DNA of 13,772 nucleotides from positions 1 through 13,772 of the forward strand of contig CAZWDL010000156.1 in assembly GCA_964632995.1 (NCBI GenBank), read 5' to 3'. Under the pieces are notes generated by a model. The model had not been told where the DNA came from and ran no database searches. It saw nothing but the letters and a program-made list of their open reading frames with translations. The stretch's first letter is position 1; each line of letters begins with the position of its first letter. This DNA is from CAZWDL01 sp964632995 (lineage in GTDB: Bacteria > Bacteroidota > Bacteroidia > Chitinophagales > Saprospiraceae). Shown piece after piece: positions 7,018-13,690 of the stretch. Made by a program: the position numbers and the translations under genes.

Positions 7018-7384
7018 CCAGATCCAGCGTGAGGAAGTGTTCCTTCAGCTCTTTTTCGAAGCGGTGTATGACCTCCCGCTCACTGGCGTCCACGCCGTGG
7101 CTGGCCTCGGCAACTGCCCGCAGCACTTCGAAAAGAAAAGCGTACTCTTTGGTAGGACCGTAAGCCTTACAGGTATCCAGTGCTTTTTCGTAAGCTTCGT
7201 CGACGGTAATTTCCTTGCGTTGTTCATAGTCAAAAGACCATTGAATCTCTCGCGACCAGGGGTGTCCCATCAGTAACTCGTGGAGTTTGTCGGTCTCGGA
7301 AGGCTGTACCAGGCCGTCGGCCTTGGCAACGGCGTAGATAAGTTCTCCGAGGGCGTCGTAGAGTTTTTCTTTCGAGGGCTTCAT
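7004..7384 (-). CDS. TerB-like (tellurite resistance TerB/DjlA N-terminal type) helical protein
   Basis: The 126-residue acidic, all-helical cytoplasmic protein shows the TerB-family pattern: a helix ending AVAKADGLVQPSE (residues 18-30, Asp23 and Glu30 as likely metal contacts), and a second half with VAEASHGVDASEREVI (91-106). TerB-like domains bind metal and occur in stress-response and membrane-associated complexes. No other ter genes are visible, so a tellurite role should not be assumed. It is the first gene of a two-gene unit with the DUF2142 protein (14-nt overlap). The region upstream of its ATG contains TACTTTG, one base short of a -7 element, and a 15-bp palindrome at 7418-7432. 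Confidence 0.75.
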   Translation of the reverse strand: MKPSKEKLYDALGELIYAVAKADGLVQPSETDKLHELLMGHPWSREIQWSFDYEQRKEITVDEAYEKALDTCKAYGPTKEYAFLFEVLRAVAEASHGVDASEREVIHRFEKELKEHFLTLDLDDVE

Positions 7385-7417
7385 GCGTTGCTGTTTTCGT
7401 ACTTATGCAAAGTAAAA

Positions 7418-7432
7418 CTTTTCCGGGAAAAG
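7418..7432. promoter_or_regulatory. Palindrome in the divergent TerB-like / sensor-kinase intergenic region
   Basis: CTTTTCCGGGAAAAG has perfect 7-bp arms around one central base. It lies 34 nt upstream of the TerB-like start and 132 nt upstream of the kinase start. It is a candidate operator by position only. Confidence 0.25.
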
Positions 7433-7503
7433 AGCGAGCCTCCCTTCTGGGATCGATCAAGACAGATGTTGACTCAGTAAACAAAGCCATTTGCTCAATT
7501 GGC

Positions 7504-7535
7504 TTGCGCCTAACCCCCAAAATTGCGTACCTTAT
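7504..7535 (+). promoter_or_regulatory. Probable promoter of the sensor kinase gene
   Basis: TTG (7504-7506), a 21-nt spacer and TACCTTAT (7528-7535) approximate the Bacteroidota promoter, matching TAnnTT but not the final TG. Transcription would begin near 7542, leaving a leader of about 20 nt before ATG 7564. This supports that start over the more upstream one at 7405. Confidence 0.35.
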
Positions 7536-7563
7536 TCTCTCAGCAGTGCAGGAAGACAAGCAT

Positions 7564-10500
7564 ATGAGCAACCTATTCAGCCTTACGATACGATGTACAG
7601 CGACCTTCTTGCTGGGGCTGGGGATGATGGTACCATCCATCGCTCAGGACTATTTCCAGAACCCGGTCGAGCTGACCGTTGAGCAGGGATTACCGAGCGA
7701 TTCGATTCACGTCATCACCCGCGATAGCCGGGGCTTTGTCTACATCGGCACCGATGAAGGCCTTTGCCGTTACGATGGCGCCACCCTGGAAACGTTCGCT
7801 GACCGGGTCACTTTGCCGGCCGCTCTGGGCGACAGCCGGGTATACGACATCCTGGAAGATACGGTTTCGGAAAGACTGTGGGTGGGCACTTTATCCGGCC
7901 TGATTGCCTGGGATCCGGTAACGGACCATTATGACCACTTTCAGGCCGATCTGGAAAGGCAGGATTCGCTGCCCGACAATATTATCCGGGATCTATACCG
8001 CGACCGGCAGGGAGCGCTATGGATCAGTTGCTGGACGCGCGGATTGGTACGCTACTGGCCGGAGCATCGCCGGTTTCAACGCTTTGAGTTTGATGTGTCG
8101 CCCGGCTCTTCGTCGCTCGTCGGTGTGAATGCTACCCGGCTCAATTCTATCGTCGCCATCGCCCAGGACCGGGAGGACGAACAGGTTCTCTGGCTGGCCA
8201 CTTCGGCCGGCCTGCTGCGCTTCAACAAAGCCTCAGGCGGATATAAACTGTACTACTACGAGATGGCGGATGAGAACCTGGCTTATCTCGGCAACTCTTT
8301 AAAAACCCTGTACCTCCATTCCGATGGCCGTATCTATCTCGGCTCTTTCGATATCGCTAGTGTATTCGATCCGGCGACGGAAACTTTCTCCACCATCGAA
8401 ATGCCCCGGGCGGAACGGAAAGGCGACCCCCTGCGGGGGGTGACGGCGATCTGCCCGAAGTCGGAGCATGAATTGTGGATCACCTACAGTGATGGCGTCG
8501 TTCTTTACGACACCCGGCAGCAGCGCTGTATTTTTAAAAAGGAGAACGACTATGCCCTCGGGTATCACTACGGCGCCTGGATGGTCGATGAACAGGGCCG
8601 GCTGTGGAACGGCACCGAAAGAAACGGCGTCTTCCTCTACGATCCGCTCCGCCAGCAAGCAGAGACCTTTCCCTTCCATATTGCCGGCAACAATCTCCTG
8701 TATATTCCCCGGGCGATACGTGAGAGCCCCGATGGCGATAAACTCTACGTCTGTGTCGAAGAAGGCGAAGGGCTCTACATCTTCAACCGGGAGCGCGGAC
8801 GCTGGACAACCGTACGGCCGCCCGCTGCTGCGCTGACGACCGACAAGGCCTTTATGGGGGTGGACCTCGCCTGGTCAGAAGGACGACTGATGGTGCTTTC
8901 TTCCAATCAGTTGTTCCGGCTGTCGGACGACGAGCAGCGCCTGATTCCCGTTACCCTGCCCATGGGGGAAGGGACCTTCCGCTTTCGTCGCATATTGTAC
9001 GACCGCCGCGGCAATCTGTGGTTGACCAGCCGCCGGGAAGGCGTGTATCGCATCAATACCGACGAAAGCTATGATCATTACCGGGAAGCGCTCAATGATG
9101 AGAGCGGCACCAATATGTACATCTGGGTGGAACACATTTTCGAAGATTCCCGCGGCTGGATATGGATTCGCCGGGCCCGCTCCTATTGTATTTATCAGCC
9201 GGAAAATGACCGCTTCATCAAGTATCCCTTTTACGCAGGCCATTCGCCGAATACCTATCGCTATCTGCGCAATTTCGCCGAGGATCAGGAGGGCCGGGTA
9301 TGGCTTGCCAGTATGGAAGACGGACTGGGGTATACGATCGCAAACCAGCCGAAAAAAGGGATCGTCCGCAAATTCAGTGAGGACGAAGGGCTGCCGGATA
9401 ATAAAATTACGAACATCGCTACGGACAGCAAGGGCAATATCTGGATGATCACCGGCAGGGGCCTCGTCCGCCTGGATACGAAAGACTTCTCTTTCAAACT
9501 CTTCGGCCCGGGCTACGGGCTTCCCGCTCGCGGGACCAACCTGACGCTGCTGTCTTCAGGTGAAATGGTCATAGCCTGGGAAAGGGGCGGCATCAGCATC
9601 TTCCACCCTGACAGCCTCCGCACCAATCAGGAGCTTCCACAGCCCTACTTGACTTCTTTTAAAGTCTTTGACCAGGAAATTGCCGGTGCTTTCCAACTGC
9701 TGGACCAACAGGAACTTCGGCTTAGCTACCGGCAGAATTTCTTTTCCCTCGAGTTTTCCTCCGTTGCCTACAGCATTTCCCATCGCAATGCCTTTGCCTA
9801 TAAGCTGGAAGGTTTCGATGAAGACTGGACCTACGCCGGCTCCCGGCGCTACGCTGCCTATACCAACGTGCCGGGAGGTGACTACGCATTCCTTCTGCGG
9901 GCCGCCAACAACGAAGGGGTATGGAATGCCGTCGATTACGCGCTGCCCATCCGGGTTTCCACACCCTGGTGGCAAACCTGGATATTCCGTATCCTGTTGT
10001 TCCTCTTCTTAGCCGGTACCGGATACAGCATTTATCGCTACCGGGTCAATAACATCCGCCACGAAGAACGCCTGCGCTCCGACTTTGAAAAGAAACTGGC
10101 CAACGTGGAGATGAGCGCCCTGCGCGCCCAGATGAACCCCCACTTCATCTTCAACTGTCTTAACTCCATCGATTATTACATCCTGAAAAACGAAACCGAT
10201 AAAGCTTCCGATTATCTCAATCGCTTCTCCCGCCTCATACGGCTCATACTCCAGAACAGCAGCGCCAACTACGTCAACCTGAAAGATGAGCTGGAGGCCC
10301 TGAAATTGTATATGGAGATGGAAAGCCTGCGGTTTGATAATAAATTCAGGTACGAGGTATGTGTGGCCAAAGATCTGGACCTGGACAGTGTTGAAATTCC
10401 CCCCATGCTCTTCCAGCCTTATGTTGAAAACGCCATCTGGCACGGCCTGATGCACAAAGCAGGGGTCGGCAAGGTGTCACTAACGCTCTCTCTCCACAAC

Positions 10501-10731
10501 AATGTGCTGCATTGTATCATCCAGGATGACGGTATCGGCCGGAAAGAAGCGCAGCGCCTGAAGTCTAAAGCCAGCCTGCGCAAAAAATCGATGGGCATGA
10601 GTATCACCAGCGATCGAATCGATTTGATTAACCGCCTCTACGACAGCAATACCAAGGTGCAGGTAATTGATCTGGAAGATGATAAGGGAAGGGGGTTGGG
10701 AACAAGGGTGGAACTGGATATTCCGCTGTGA
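7564..10731 (+). CDS. Two-propeller ligand-binding sensor histidine kinase (Reg_prop, Y_Y_Y, LytS-type kinase)
   Basis: The protein is 1055 residues from ATG 7564. A signal peptide ends at about residue 27 (MVPSIAQ). The periplasmic sensor has about 13 propeller strands of the type L-W-x-G-T-x-x-G-L (for example VYIGTDEGLCRYDG, LWVGTLSGLIAWD, LWLATSAGLLRFN, IWMITGRGLVRLD), enough for two seven-bladed propellers. A Y_Y_Y domain (about 733-797) and one membrane helix (about 806-826) follow. The kinase is of the His_kinase/LytS class: H-box MNPHFIFN with phospho-acceptor His860, N-box QPYVENAIWHGL with Asn956, and DDGIG at 988-992. It is not a hybrid; no receiver or DNA-binding domain is attached. 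Such kinases normally signal to a LytTR response regulator, and none is adjacent. The frame is open back to 7405, but that start would put 53 residues before the signal peptide. Confidence 0.93.
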   Translation: MSNLFSLTIRCTATFLLGLGMMVPSIAQDYFQNPVELTVEQGLPSDSIHVITRDSRGFVYIGTDEGLCRYDGATLETFADRVTLPAALGDSRVYDILEDTVSERLWVGTLSGLIAWDPVTDHYDHFQADLERQDSLPDNIIRDLYRDRQGALWISCWTRGLVRYWPEHRRFQRFEFDVSPGSSSLVGVNATRLNSIVAIAQDREDEQVLWLATSAGLLRFNKASGGYKLYYYEMADENLAYLGNSLKTLYLHSDGRIYLGSFDIASVFDPATETFSTIEMPRAERKGDPLRGVTAICPKSEHELWITYSDGVVLYDTRQQRCIFKKENDYALGYHYGAWMVDEQGRLWNGTERNGVFLYDPLRQQAETFPFHIAGNNLLYIPRAIRESPDGDKLYVCVEEGEGLYIFNRERGRWTTVRPPAAALTTDKAFMGVDLAWSEGRLMVLSSNQLFRLSDDEQRLIPVTLPMGEGTFRFRRILYDRRGNLWLTSRREGVYRINTDESYDHYREALNDESGTNMYIWVEHIFEDSRGWIWIRRARSYCIYQPENDRFIKYPFYAGHSPNTYRYLRNFAEDQEGRVWLASMEDGLGYTIANQPKKGIVRKFSEDEGLPDNKITNIATDSKGNIWMITGRGLVRLDTKDFSFKLFGPGYGLPARGTNLTLLSSGEMVIAWERGGISIFHPDSLRTNQELPQPYLTSFKVFDQEIAGAFQLLDQQELRLSYRQNFFSLEFSSVAYSISHRNAFAYKLEGFDEDWTYAGSRRYAAYTNVPGGDYAFLLRAANNEGVWNAVDYALPIRVSTPWWQTWIFRILLFLFLAGTGYSIYRYRVNNIRHEERLRSDFEKKLANVEMSALRAQMNPHFIFNCLNSIDYYILKNETDKASDYLNRFSRLIRLILQNSSANYVNLKDELEALKLYMEMESLRFDNKFRYEVCVAKDLDLDSVEIPPMLFQPYVENAIWHGLMHKAGVGKVSLTLSLHNNVLHCIIQDDGIGRKEAQRLKSKASLRKKSMGMSITSDRIDLINRLYDSNTKVQVIDLEDDKGRGLGTRVELDIPL

Positions 10732-10741
10732 GAGGTACTGA

Positions 10742-10882
10742 AAAGTTTAGAAGTTTAGCGCTTTGCCCTTCGGGCTCGCTGTTTAGGAGTTTAGCAGGTC
10801 TGAAAACAATGCTTCGGGTTTCAGACTGCTAAACTCCTAAACGAGCTGCTCCGAAGGAGCTGCGCCTAAACTTCTAAACTTT
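10742..10882. repeat. 141-nt nested inverted repeat able to fold as a cloverleaf/cruciform
   Basis: The outer arms, AAAGTTTAGAAGTTTAG (10742-10758) and its perfect complement (10866-10882), give 17 bp. Inside is a second stem of 24 bp with one bulged G: GTTTAGGAGTTTAGCAG plus GTCTGAAA at 10781-10805, against 10819-10842, with a 13-nt loop. The two stretches between outer and inner stems are hairpins themselves: GCCC-TTC-GGGC at 10765-10775 and GCTCC-GAA-GGAGC at 10848-10860. It lies 10 nt after the kinase stop, between convergent genes. On the minus strand it ends in four T's. It could act as a bidirectional terminator, or be a dispersed palindromic element. Confidence 0.8.
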
Positions 10883-10891
10883 AAATAATCC

Positions 10892-10918
10892 GGGTTAAGT
10901 TCTTGCGTTCGTTAACCC
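10892..10918 (-). terminator. Hairpin directly after the DUF4382 gene
   Basis: GGGTTAA and TTAACCC form a 7-bp stem with a 13-nt loop, beginning at the base after the TAA stop of the minus-strand gene. The following sequence is A+T-rich but has no clean T-run, so it is a weak terminator candidate, possibly acting together with the large palindrome beyond it. Confidence 0.35.
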
Positions 10919-11710
10919 TTAATTCTCCAGATCAATCGTACCGACATCGGTCGTCTCTCCCGCCACCACGTCGACGTTATCGATTTGCTCTTCGCTCAGC
11001 CCGCTGTCTTCATTCGGAACGATGGATAGGGTGTAGGCGCCGGCAGCGAGGCCGCGGACCAGAAATTCCCCCATGTCATTGGTGTAGGTGCTGACGCTGT
11101 CCTCTCCCTGGATAGCATAGACCACTGTCGGCACATCCGGCGGGCTCACCAAGCCGCTGATACCGCCGCCGGTGGCTTCCAGACTGGCGTGGATGACCGG
11201 CTTGAGCAGGAACTTGCCCGATTGGCCGGCTTGCACGACCGACTGCGCCGCGTCGAAGTCGAGCAGGACGGCGTAGGTGGCCCCGGCATTCAACTCGGTA
11301 TTGAGCTGGATTTTCAGGCCCGATTGCTGGGCGCTGGGCGTATCCAGGTTTTTGGAATCACCATCGATCACTACGGTGTTCTCATCACCCAGGATCAGCC
11401 GGATCTGGTTGAGACGGCCGGCGGGCAGCTCTACGTCGGCCAGCACGGCTTCCAGACCGCCCGTGAGTTCGAGCAGGTCGAAAATACCGGTGTTGACGTT
11501 CTCGAGGCTGACCCAGCCTTCGTCGTCGTCCTCCGGGTTGATCTGTACATCGATAATCTCGACGTTGACCTCCTCGTAGTCGGCCGGATCATCGGTTAGC
11601 AGTACCTGCAGGCGGGCAGTGCCGACCTCGTTGTCATCCTCGCAGGAAAAAGTGCTCACCAGGAGCAGGGCAAAAAGCGCGTTTACAAAAATTCTCCAAT
11701 TGACGTTCAT
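10919..11710 (-). CDS. DUF4382 domain-containing lipoprotein, probably surface exposed
   Basis: From ATG 11710 the protein is 263 residues. The N-terminus MNVNWRIFVNALFALLLVS ends in a lipobox, TFSC, with the lipidated Cys at residue 23. The next residues, EDDNE, are acidic and fit the Bacteroidota lipoprotein export signal that sends lipoproteins to the outer surface. Residues about 30-165 match DUF4382: LQVLLTDDPADYEEVNVEI, GIFDLLELTGG, and LPAGRLNQIRLILG. The C-terminal 80 residues (GLVSPP through GEFLVRGLAAGAYTLSI) resemble a carboxypeptidase-regulatory-like beta-sandwich. Role unknown; a surface binding or structural protein is likely. A TTG at 11722 would add four residues, but ATG 11710 gives a normal signal peptide. 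A 163-bp palindrome begins 29 bp upstream, where the promoter would be expected. Confidence 0.88.
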   Translation of the reverse strand: MNVNWRIFVNALFALLLVSTFSCEDDNEVGTARLQVLLTDDPADYEEVNVEIIDVQINPEDDDEGWVSLENVNTGIFDLLELTGGLEAVLADVELPAGRLNQIRLILGDENTVVIDGDSKNLDTPSAQQSGLKIQLNTELNAGATYAVLLDFDAAQSVVQAGQSGKFLLKPVIHASLEATGGGISGLVSPPDVPTVVYAIQGEDSVSTYTNDMGEFLVRGLAAGAYTLSIVPNEDSGLSEEQIDNVDVVAGETTDVGTIDLEN

Positions 11711-11738
11711 AGAACAATTCAATTTTGGGTTATGAAAT

Positions 11739-11901
11739 TATAGTCCTCCAAGCCAAAATTTGTGAATCTTGACTTGCTCTTTTTCCGCCTCGCTGCGTTG
11801 AAAAGCCTCGTCGTAGCTAAGGCTATGCCTACGTTTTTCGCCTTGCGAGCCGAAAAAATAGCGGCGCCAATTTTTCACATATCCTGACTTGGAGGACTAT
11901 A
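11739..11901. repeat. 163-bp MITE-like imperfect palindrome with perfect 14-bp ends
   Basis: The ends TATAGTCCTCCAAG (11739-11752) and CTTGGAGGACTATA (11888-11901) are exact inverse complements. The two halves remain recognisably complementary inwards (CCGCCTCGC against GCGAGCCG, GAAAAGCC against the CGTTTTTCG region) and end in a bulged central hairpin, CGTAG-CTAA-GGC-TAT-GCCTACG. No open frame fits inside and no flanking target duplication is visible. This suggests a non-autonomous mobile or palindromic intergenic element. It sits in the upstream region of the DUF4382 lipoprotein. Confidence 0.7.
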
Positions 11902-11942
11902 GTTTAGATAGTTGGCAACAAGAACCGGGGGGCTATTGGCTG

Positions 11943-11966
11943 TCCCGATACGCTTCGCTATCGGGA
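11943..11966. repeat. REP-like hairpin
   Basis: TCCCGATA and TATCGGGA form a perfect 8-bp stem around CGCTTCGC. The loop motif CGCTTCGC recurs at 11971-11978 in a neighbouring smaller GATC-bounded segment, and CCGGC-AAA-CGCCGG-like pairing follows at 11992-12005. Hairpins of this kind are typical of dispersed intergenic palindromes. Confidence 0.5.
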
Positions 11967-12004
11967 TCTCCGCTTCGCTCCGATCGGCTGTCCGGCAAAC
12001 GCCG

Positions 12005-12423
12005 GTGGGCGTTCAGTAAGATACTTCCACTTTGGTGAAATACATCTTGCCTTACAGCAGGTGCTATAAGCGGTTACATCCGGGGCAGCCTTGTAATGGG
12101 GTAAGTTGAACTGGAGGTATGAGGTGTGTTTGACAGCATATATAACGCAGCGGGGAGGTCAATATTTTGTCGTTATTAGAGAAGTTCTTCTTTTCTCAAT
12201 TTCATTGACATCAGTCTGGTGCTCTGTCCCAAGAGTTCTTTCGAGGCTATTTTCCGGCATCGAGGCGCCCATTCAAGAGTGGGGTGCAGGGGCTACTCTT
12301 GAATCTGCCCCCTCCAGCGAGGGAGGAGAACGCAACATTTTTTTCCCTTTGGGAGGATTGTCTTGATACAAAAGTTGTATCCGTTGGCTGTAGTCGATCT
12401 GCCGAATTCCGGTCTTGCCGGGG
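12005..12423. other. Non-coding stretch between the palindromic region and the Fic gene
   Basis: No supported gene. An 86-residue plus-strand open frame (12106-12366) has no family resemblance and runs through hairpin sequence. Local structures are a 10-bp stem at 12271-12304, CCCTC-cagc-GAGGG at about 12309-12322, and a 7-bp stem with a 3-nt loop at 12365-12381 (GATACAA / TTGTATC). The last is the only tight hairpin after the Fic stop on the minus strand, and it lacks a T-run. Confidence 0.5.
12271..12304. repeat. Perfect 10-bp inverted repeat with a G-rich loop
   Basis: ATTCAAGAGT (12271-12280) pairs with ACTCTTGAAT (12295-12304) around a 14-nt loop containing GGGGTGCAGGGGC. The loop GGGGC can instead pair with GCCCC just downstream (about 12307-12311), so two folds exclude each other. 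Confidence 0.5.
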
Positions 12424-13362
12424 TCATTCAAACAATTCCAGGTAATCCTCGAAAACAAAGATGCGATTCCGGCTTTGTCCGGTGAACTCTTTCAGAATTC
12501 TGGCCTCTTCAAAGCTTTGCACCAGATCACCCGCCGCCTTTGAACTTAGTCCGCATATTTCCTCCACCTCTTTCACTTTTACCAAGGGAGATTTGAAAAG
12601 AGCATTGAGTAAGGATAAGGCGGAGGAAGTCCTTCTACCCCAATTTTGTTGTATTTGATTTTCAGTTCTTGATTTCAGTTTTAATACATCACTTAAGGTT
12701 TTACATCCCTTGCGTGCAGTCTGTTCTACTCCTACAAAAAAGTATTTCAACCATTGAAATAAATCACTTTTTACACGGACCCGGCTCAGGTTATCATAGT
12801 ACAGCCCCTTATCCCGTTCAAAAAAATCGGATAAGTAAAGCAACGGTTGATCCAGAATATGCTCACTGACTAAATACAGCGTGATTAATAAACGGCCGAT
12901 TCTTCCATTGCCATCCAGGAATGGATGAATGGTTTCAAACTGGTAGTGGGCTATGCCAACCCTAACCAGAGCAGGAACGTCAATTCGATCGTTTTGCAGG
13001 AAGTGCTCTAAGTCGCCCATCAATTCATCCACATAGGTATGTGCGGGAGGAACAAAGATCGCATCGCTAATAGAAGTCCCTCCTATCCAGTTCTGACTTC
13101 TTCGAAATTCGCCGGGCGATTTGCGTTCACCTCTGACTCCTTGCATCAGCGTTTTATGCGCCCCCCGGATTAGCCGGGAAGATAGCGGGAGGGATTGCAA
13201 CTGCTCAATAGCTTCATTTAAAGCTTGCGTGTAATTCTTTACCTCCTGCCAGTCATCTCTCCTCTCCGGCAAGATATTTTCCCTAGACAATAAGGCCTCA
13301 TCTATTCTCGTCCTGGTACCTTCAATTCTACTGGAAATAACGGCCTCTTTGGTGACGTGCAT
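12424..13362 (-). CDS. Fic family AMP-transferase-like protein, translated part downstream of an in-frame amber stop
   Basis: Fic proteins transfer AMP from ATP to hydroxyl side chains of target proteins. This 312-residue frame starts at ATG 13362. It has the class II autoinhibitory motif [S/T]xxxE[G/N] as SSRIEG (10-15, inhibitory Glu14), the active-site loop HPFLDGNGRIGR (catalytic His146, Arg157) and the FVPPAHTYVDELM flap region (103-115). A C-terminal winged-helix segment (about 245-310) may bind DNA. All Fic motif residues are intact. However, homology to the family N-terminus continues upstream to 13569 and is broken by one TAG, so this is either the product of internal initiation or the larger part of a pseudogene. 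It lies alone on this strand and is richer in A+T than its neighbours, which suggests horizontal transfer. Confidence 0.85.
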   Translation of the reverse strand: MHVTKEAVISSRIEGTRTRIDEALLSRENILPERRDDWQEVKNYTQALNEAIEQLQSLPLSSRLIRGAHKTLMQGVRGERKSPGEFRRSQNWIGGTSISDAIFVPPAHTYVDELMGDLEHFLQNDRIDVPALVRVGIAHYQFETIHPFLDGNGRIGRLLITLYLVSEHILDQPLLYLSDFFERDKGLYYDNLSRVRVKSDLFQWLKYFFVGVEQTARKGCKTLSDVLKLKSRTENQIQQNWGRRTSSALSLLNALFKSPLVKVKEVEEICGLSSKAAGDLVQSFEEARILKEFTGQSRNRIFVFEDYLELFE

Positions 13363-13569
13363 GTGGATAAATAGATCAATATTGGGAACCAGATGGGCAA
13401 AGGAATTGAGCTGGCCAATTTGAAAAGATGCTTTCTAAAGTAATGTGCTCAATTTCGCATCGGTCCACTTCCACTGCCGGTTAACTTTTGCCGGCATGAA
13501 ATAATTATAGCCGGCTCCCCTTGAGTGATGCCCTGCATTGAATTCTTCAATAAGAATTGGTTCCTCCAT
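13363..13569 (-). pseudogene. 5' segment of the Fic gene with an in-frame amber codon (codon 45)
   Basis: Starting at ATG 13569, 44 codons read MEEPILIEEFNAGHHS, then YNYFMPAKVNRQWKW and TDAKLSTLL. Codon 45 is TAG (13437-13435). The same frame then continues KASFQIGQLNSFAHLVPN, IDLFIH and straight into MHVTKEAVISSRIEGT without a frameshift. From memory, Fic family N-termini have the same layout, with W, then LLxxA, then IPNxDLFI just before the SSRIEGT helix, and Glu is common where the TAG stands. A single GAG-to-TAG change explains the break. Read through, the protein would be 381 residues, a normal length for class II Fic proteins. Confidence 0.75.
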
Positions 13570-13573
13570 GGGA

Positions 13574-13629
13574 CAAAGGTAAAATAAAATTTCGGCTATT
13601 TTACCTTTGGATGCAAAGGTAAAATAAAA
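13574..13629 (-). promoter_or_regulatory. Triple CAAAGGTAAAAT repeat carrying -7 elements upstream of the Fic gene
   Basis: CAAAGGTAAAATAAAA occurs directly twice (13574-13589 and 13614-13629, 40 bp apart). Between them, the 12-bp core occurs inverted (ATTTTACCTTTG, 13598-13609), making a perfect inverted repeat with the first copy. Each copy contains TACCTTTG, an exact TAnnTTTG match. Two copies face the Fic gene (13581-13574, 13621-13614) and one faces away (13602-13609). No TTG is found at the expected distance. The array ends 4 nt before ATG 13569, a position suited to promoter plus autoregulatory operator. Confidence 0.55.
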
Positions 13630-13690
13630 AAGTAAGTGATTAACTTTTCAGTAGATTGAAAACTTATTGTAATCCTTTAAATTTTTTCTT

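Noticed and set aside
7004..7384. Tellurite-resistance operon
   Set aside because: Only one TerB-like domain is present, with no TerA, TerC, TerD or TerE neighbours, so a resistance function is not supported.
7405..7563. N-terminal extension of the sensor kinase
   Set aside because: The 53 extra residues precede an obvious signal peptide, and the predicted promoter (7504-7535) lies inside the extension.
9556..9975. 139-codon minus-strand open frame inside the kinase gene
   Set aside because: The opposite strand encodes the last propeller/Y_Y_Y region; no independent protein features.
10742..12010. CRISPR array or tRNA-like gene
   Set aside because: The repeats are palindromes of different sequence with no regular spacers. 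The cloverleaf shape at 10742-10882 lacks a T-loop, an anticodon arm of proper size and an acceptor-stem end.
12106..12366. 86-codon plus-strand open frame
   Set aside because: Runs through hairpin repeats, no domain and no supported promoter.
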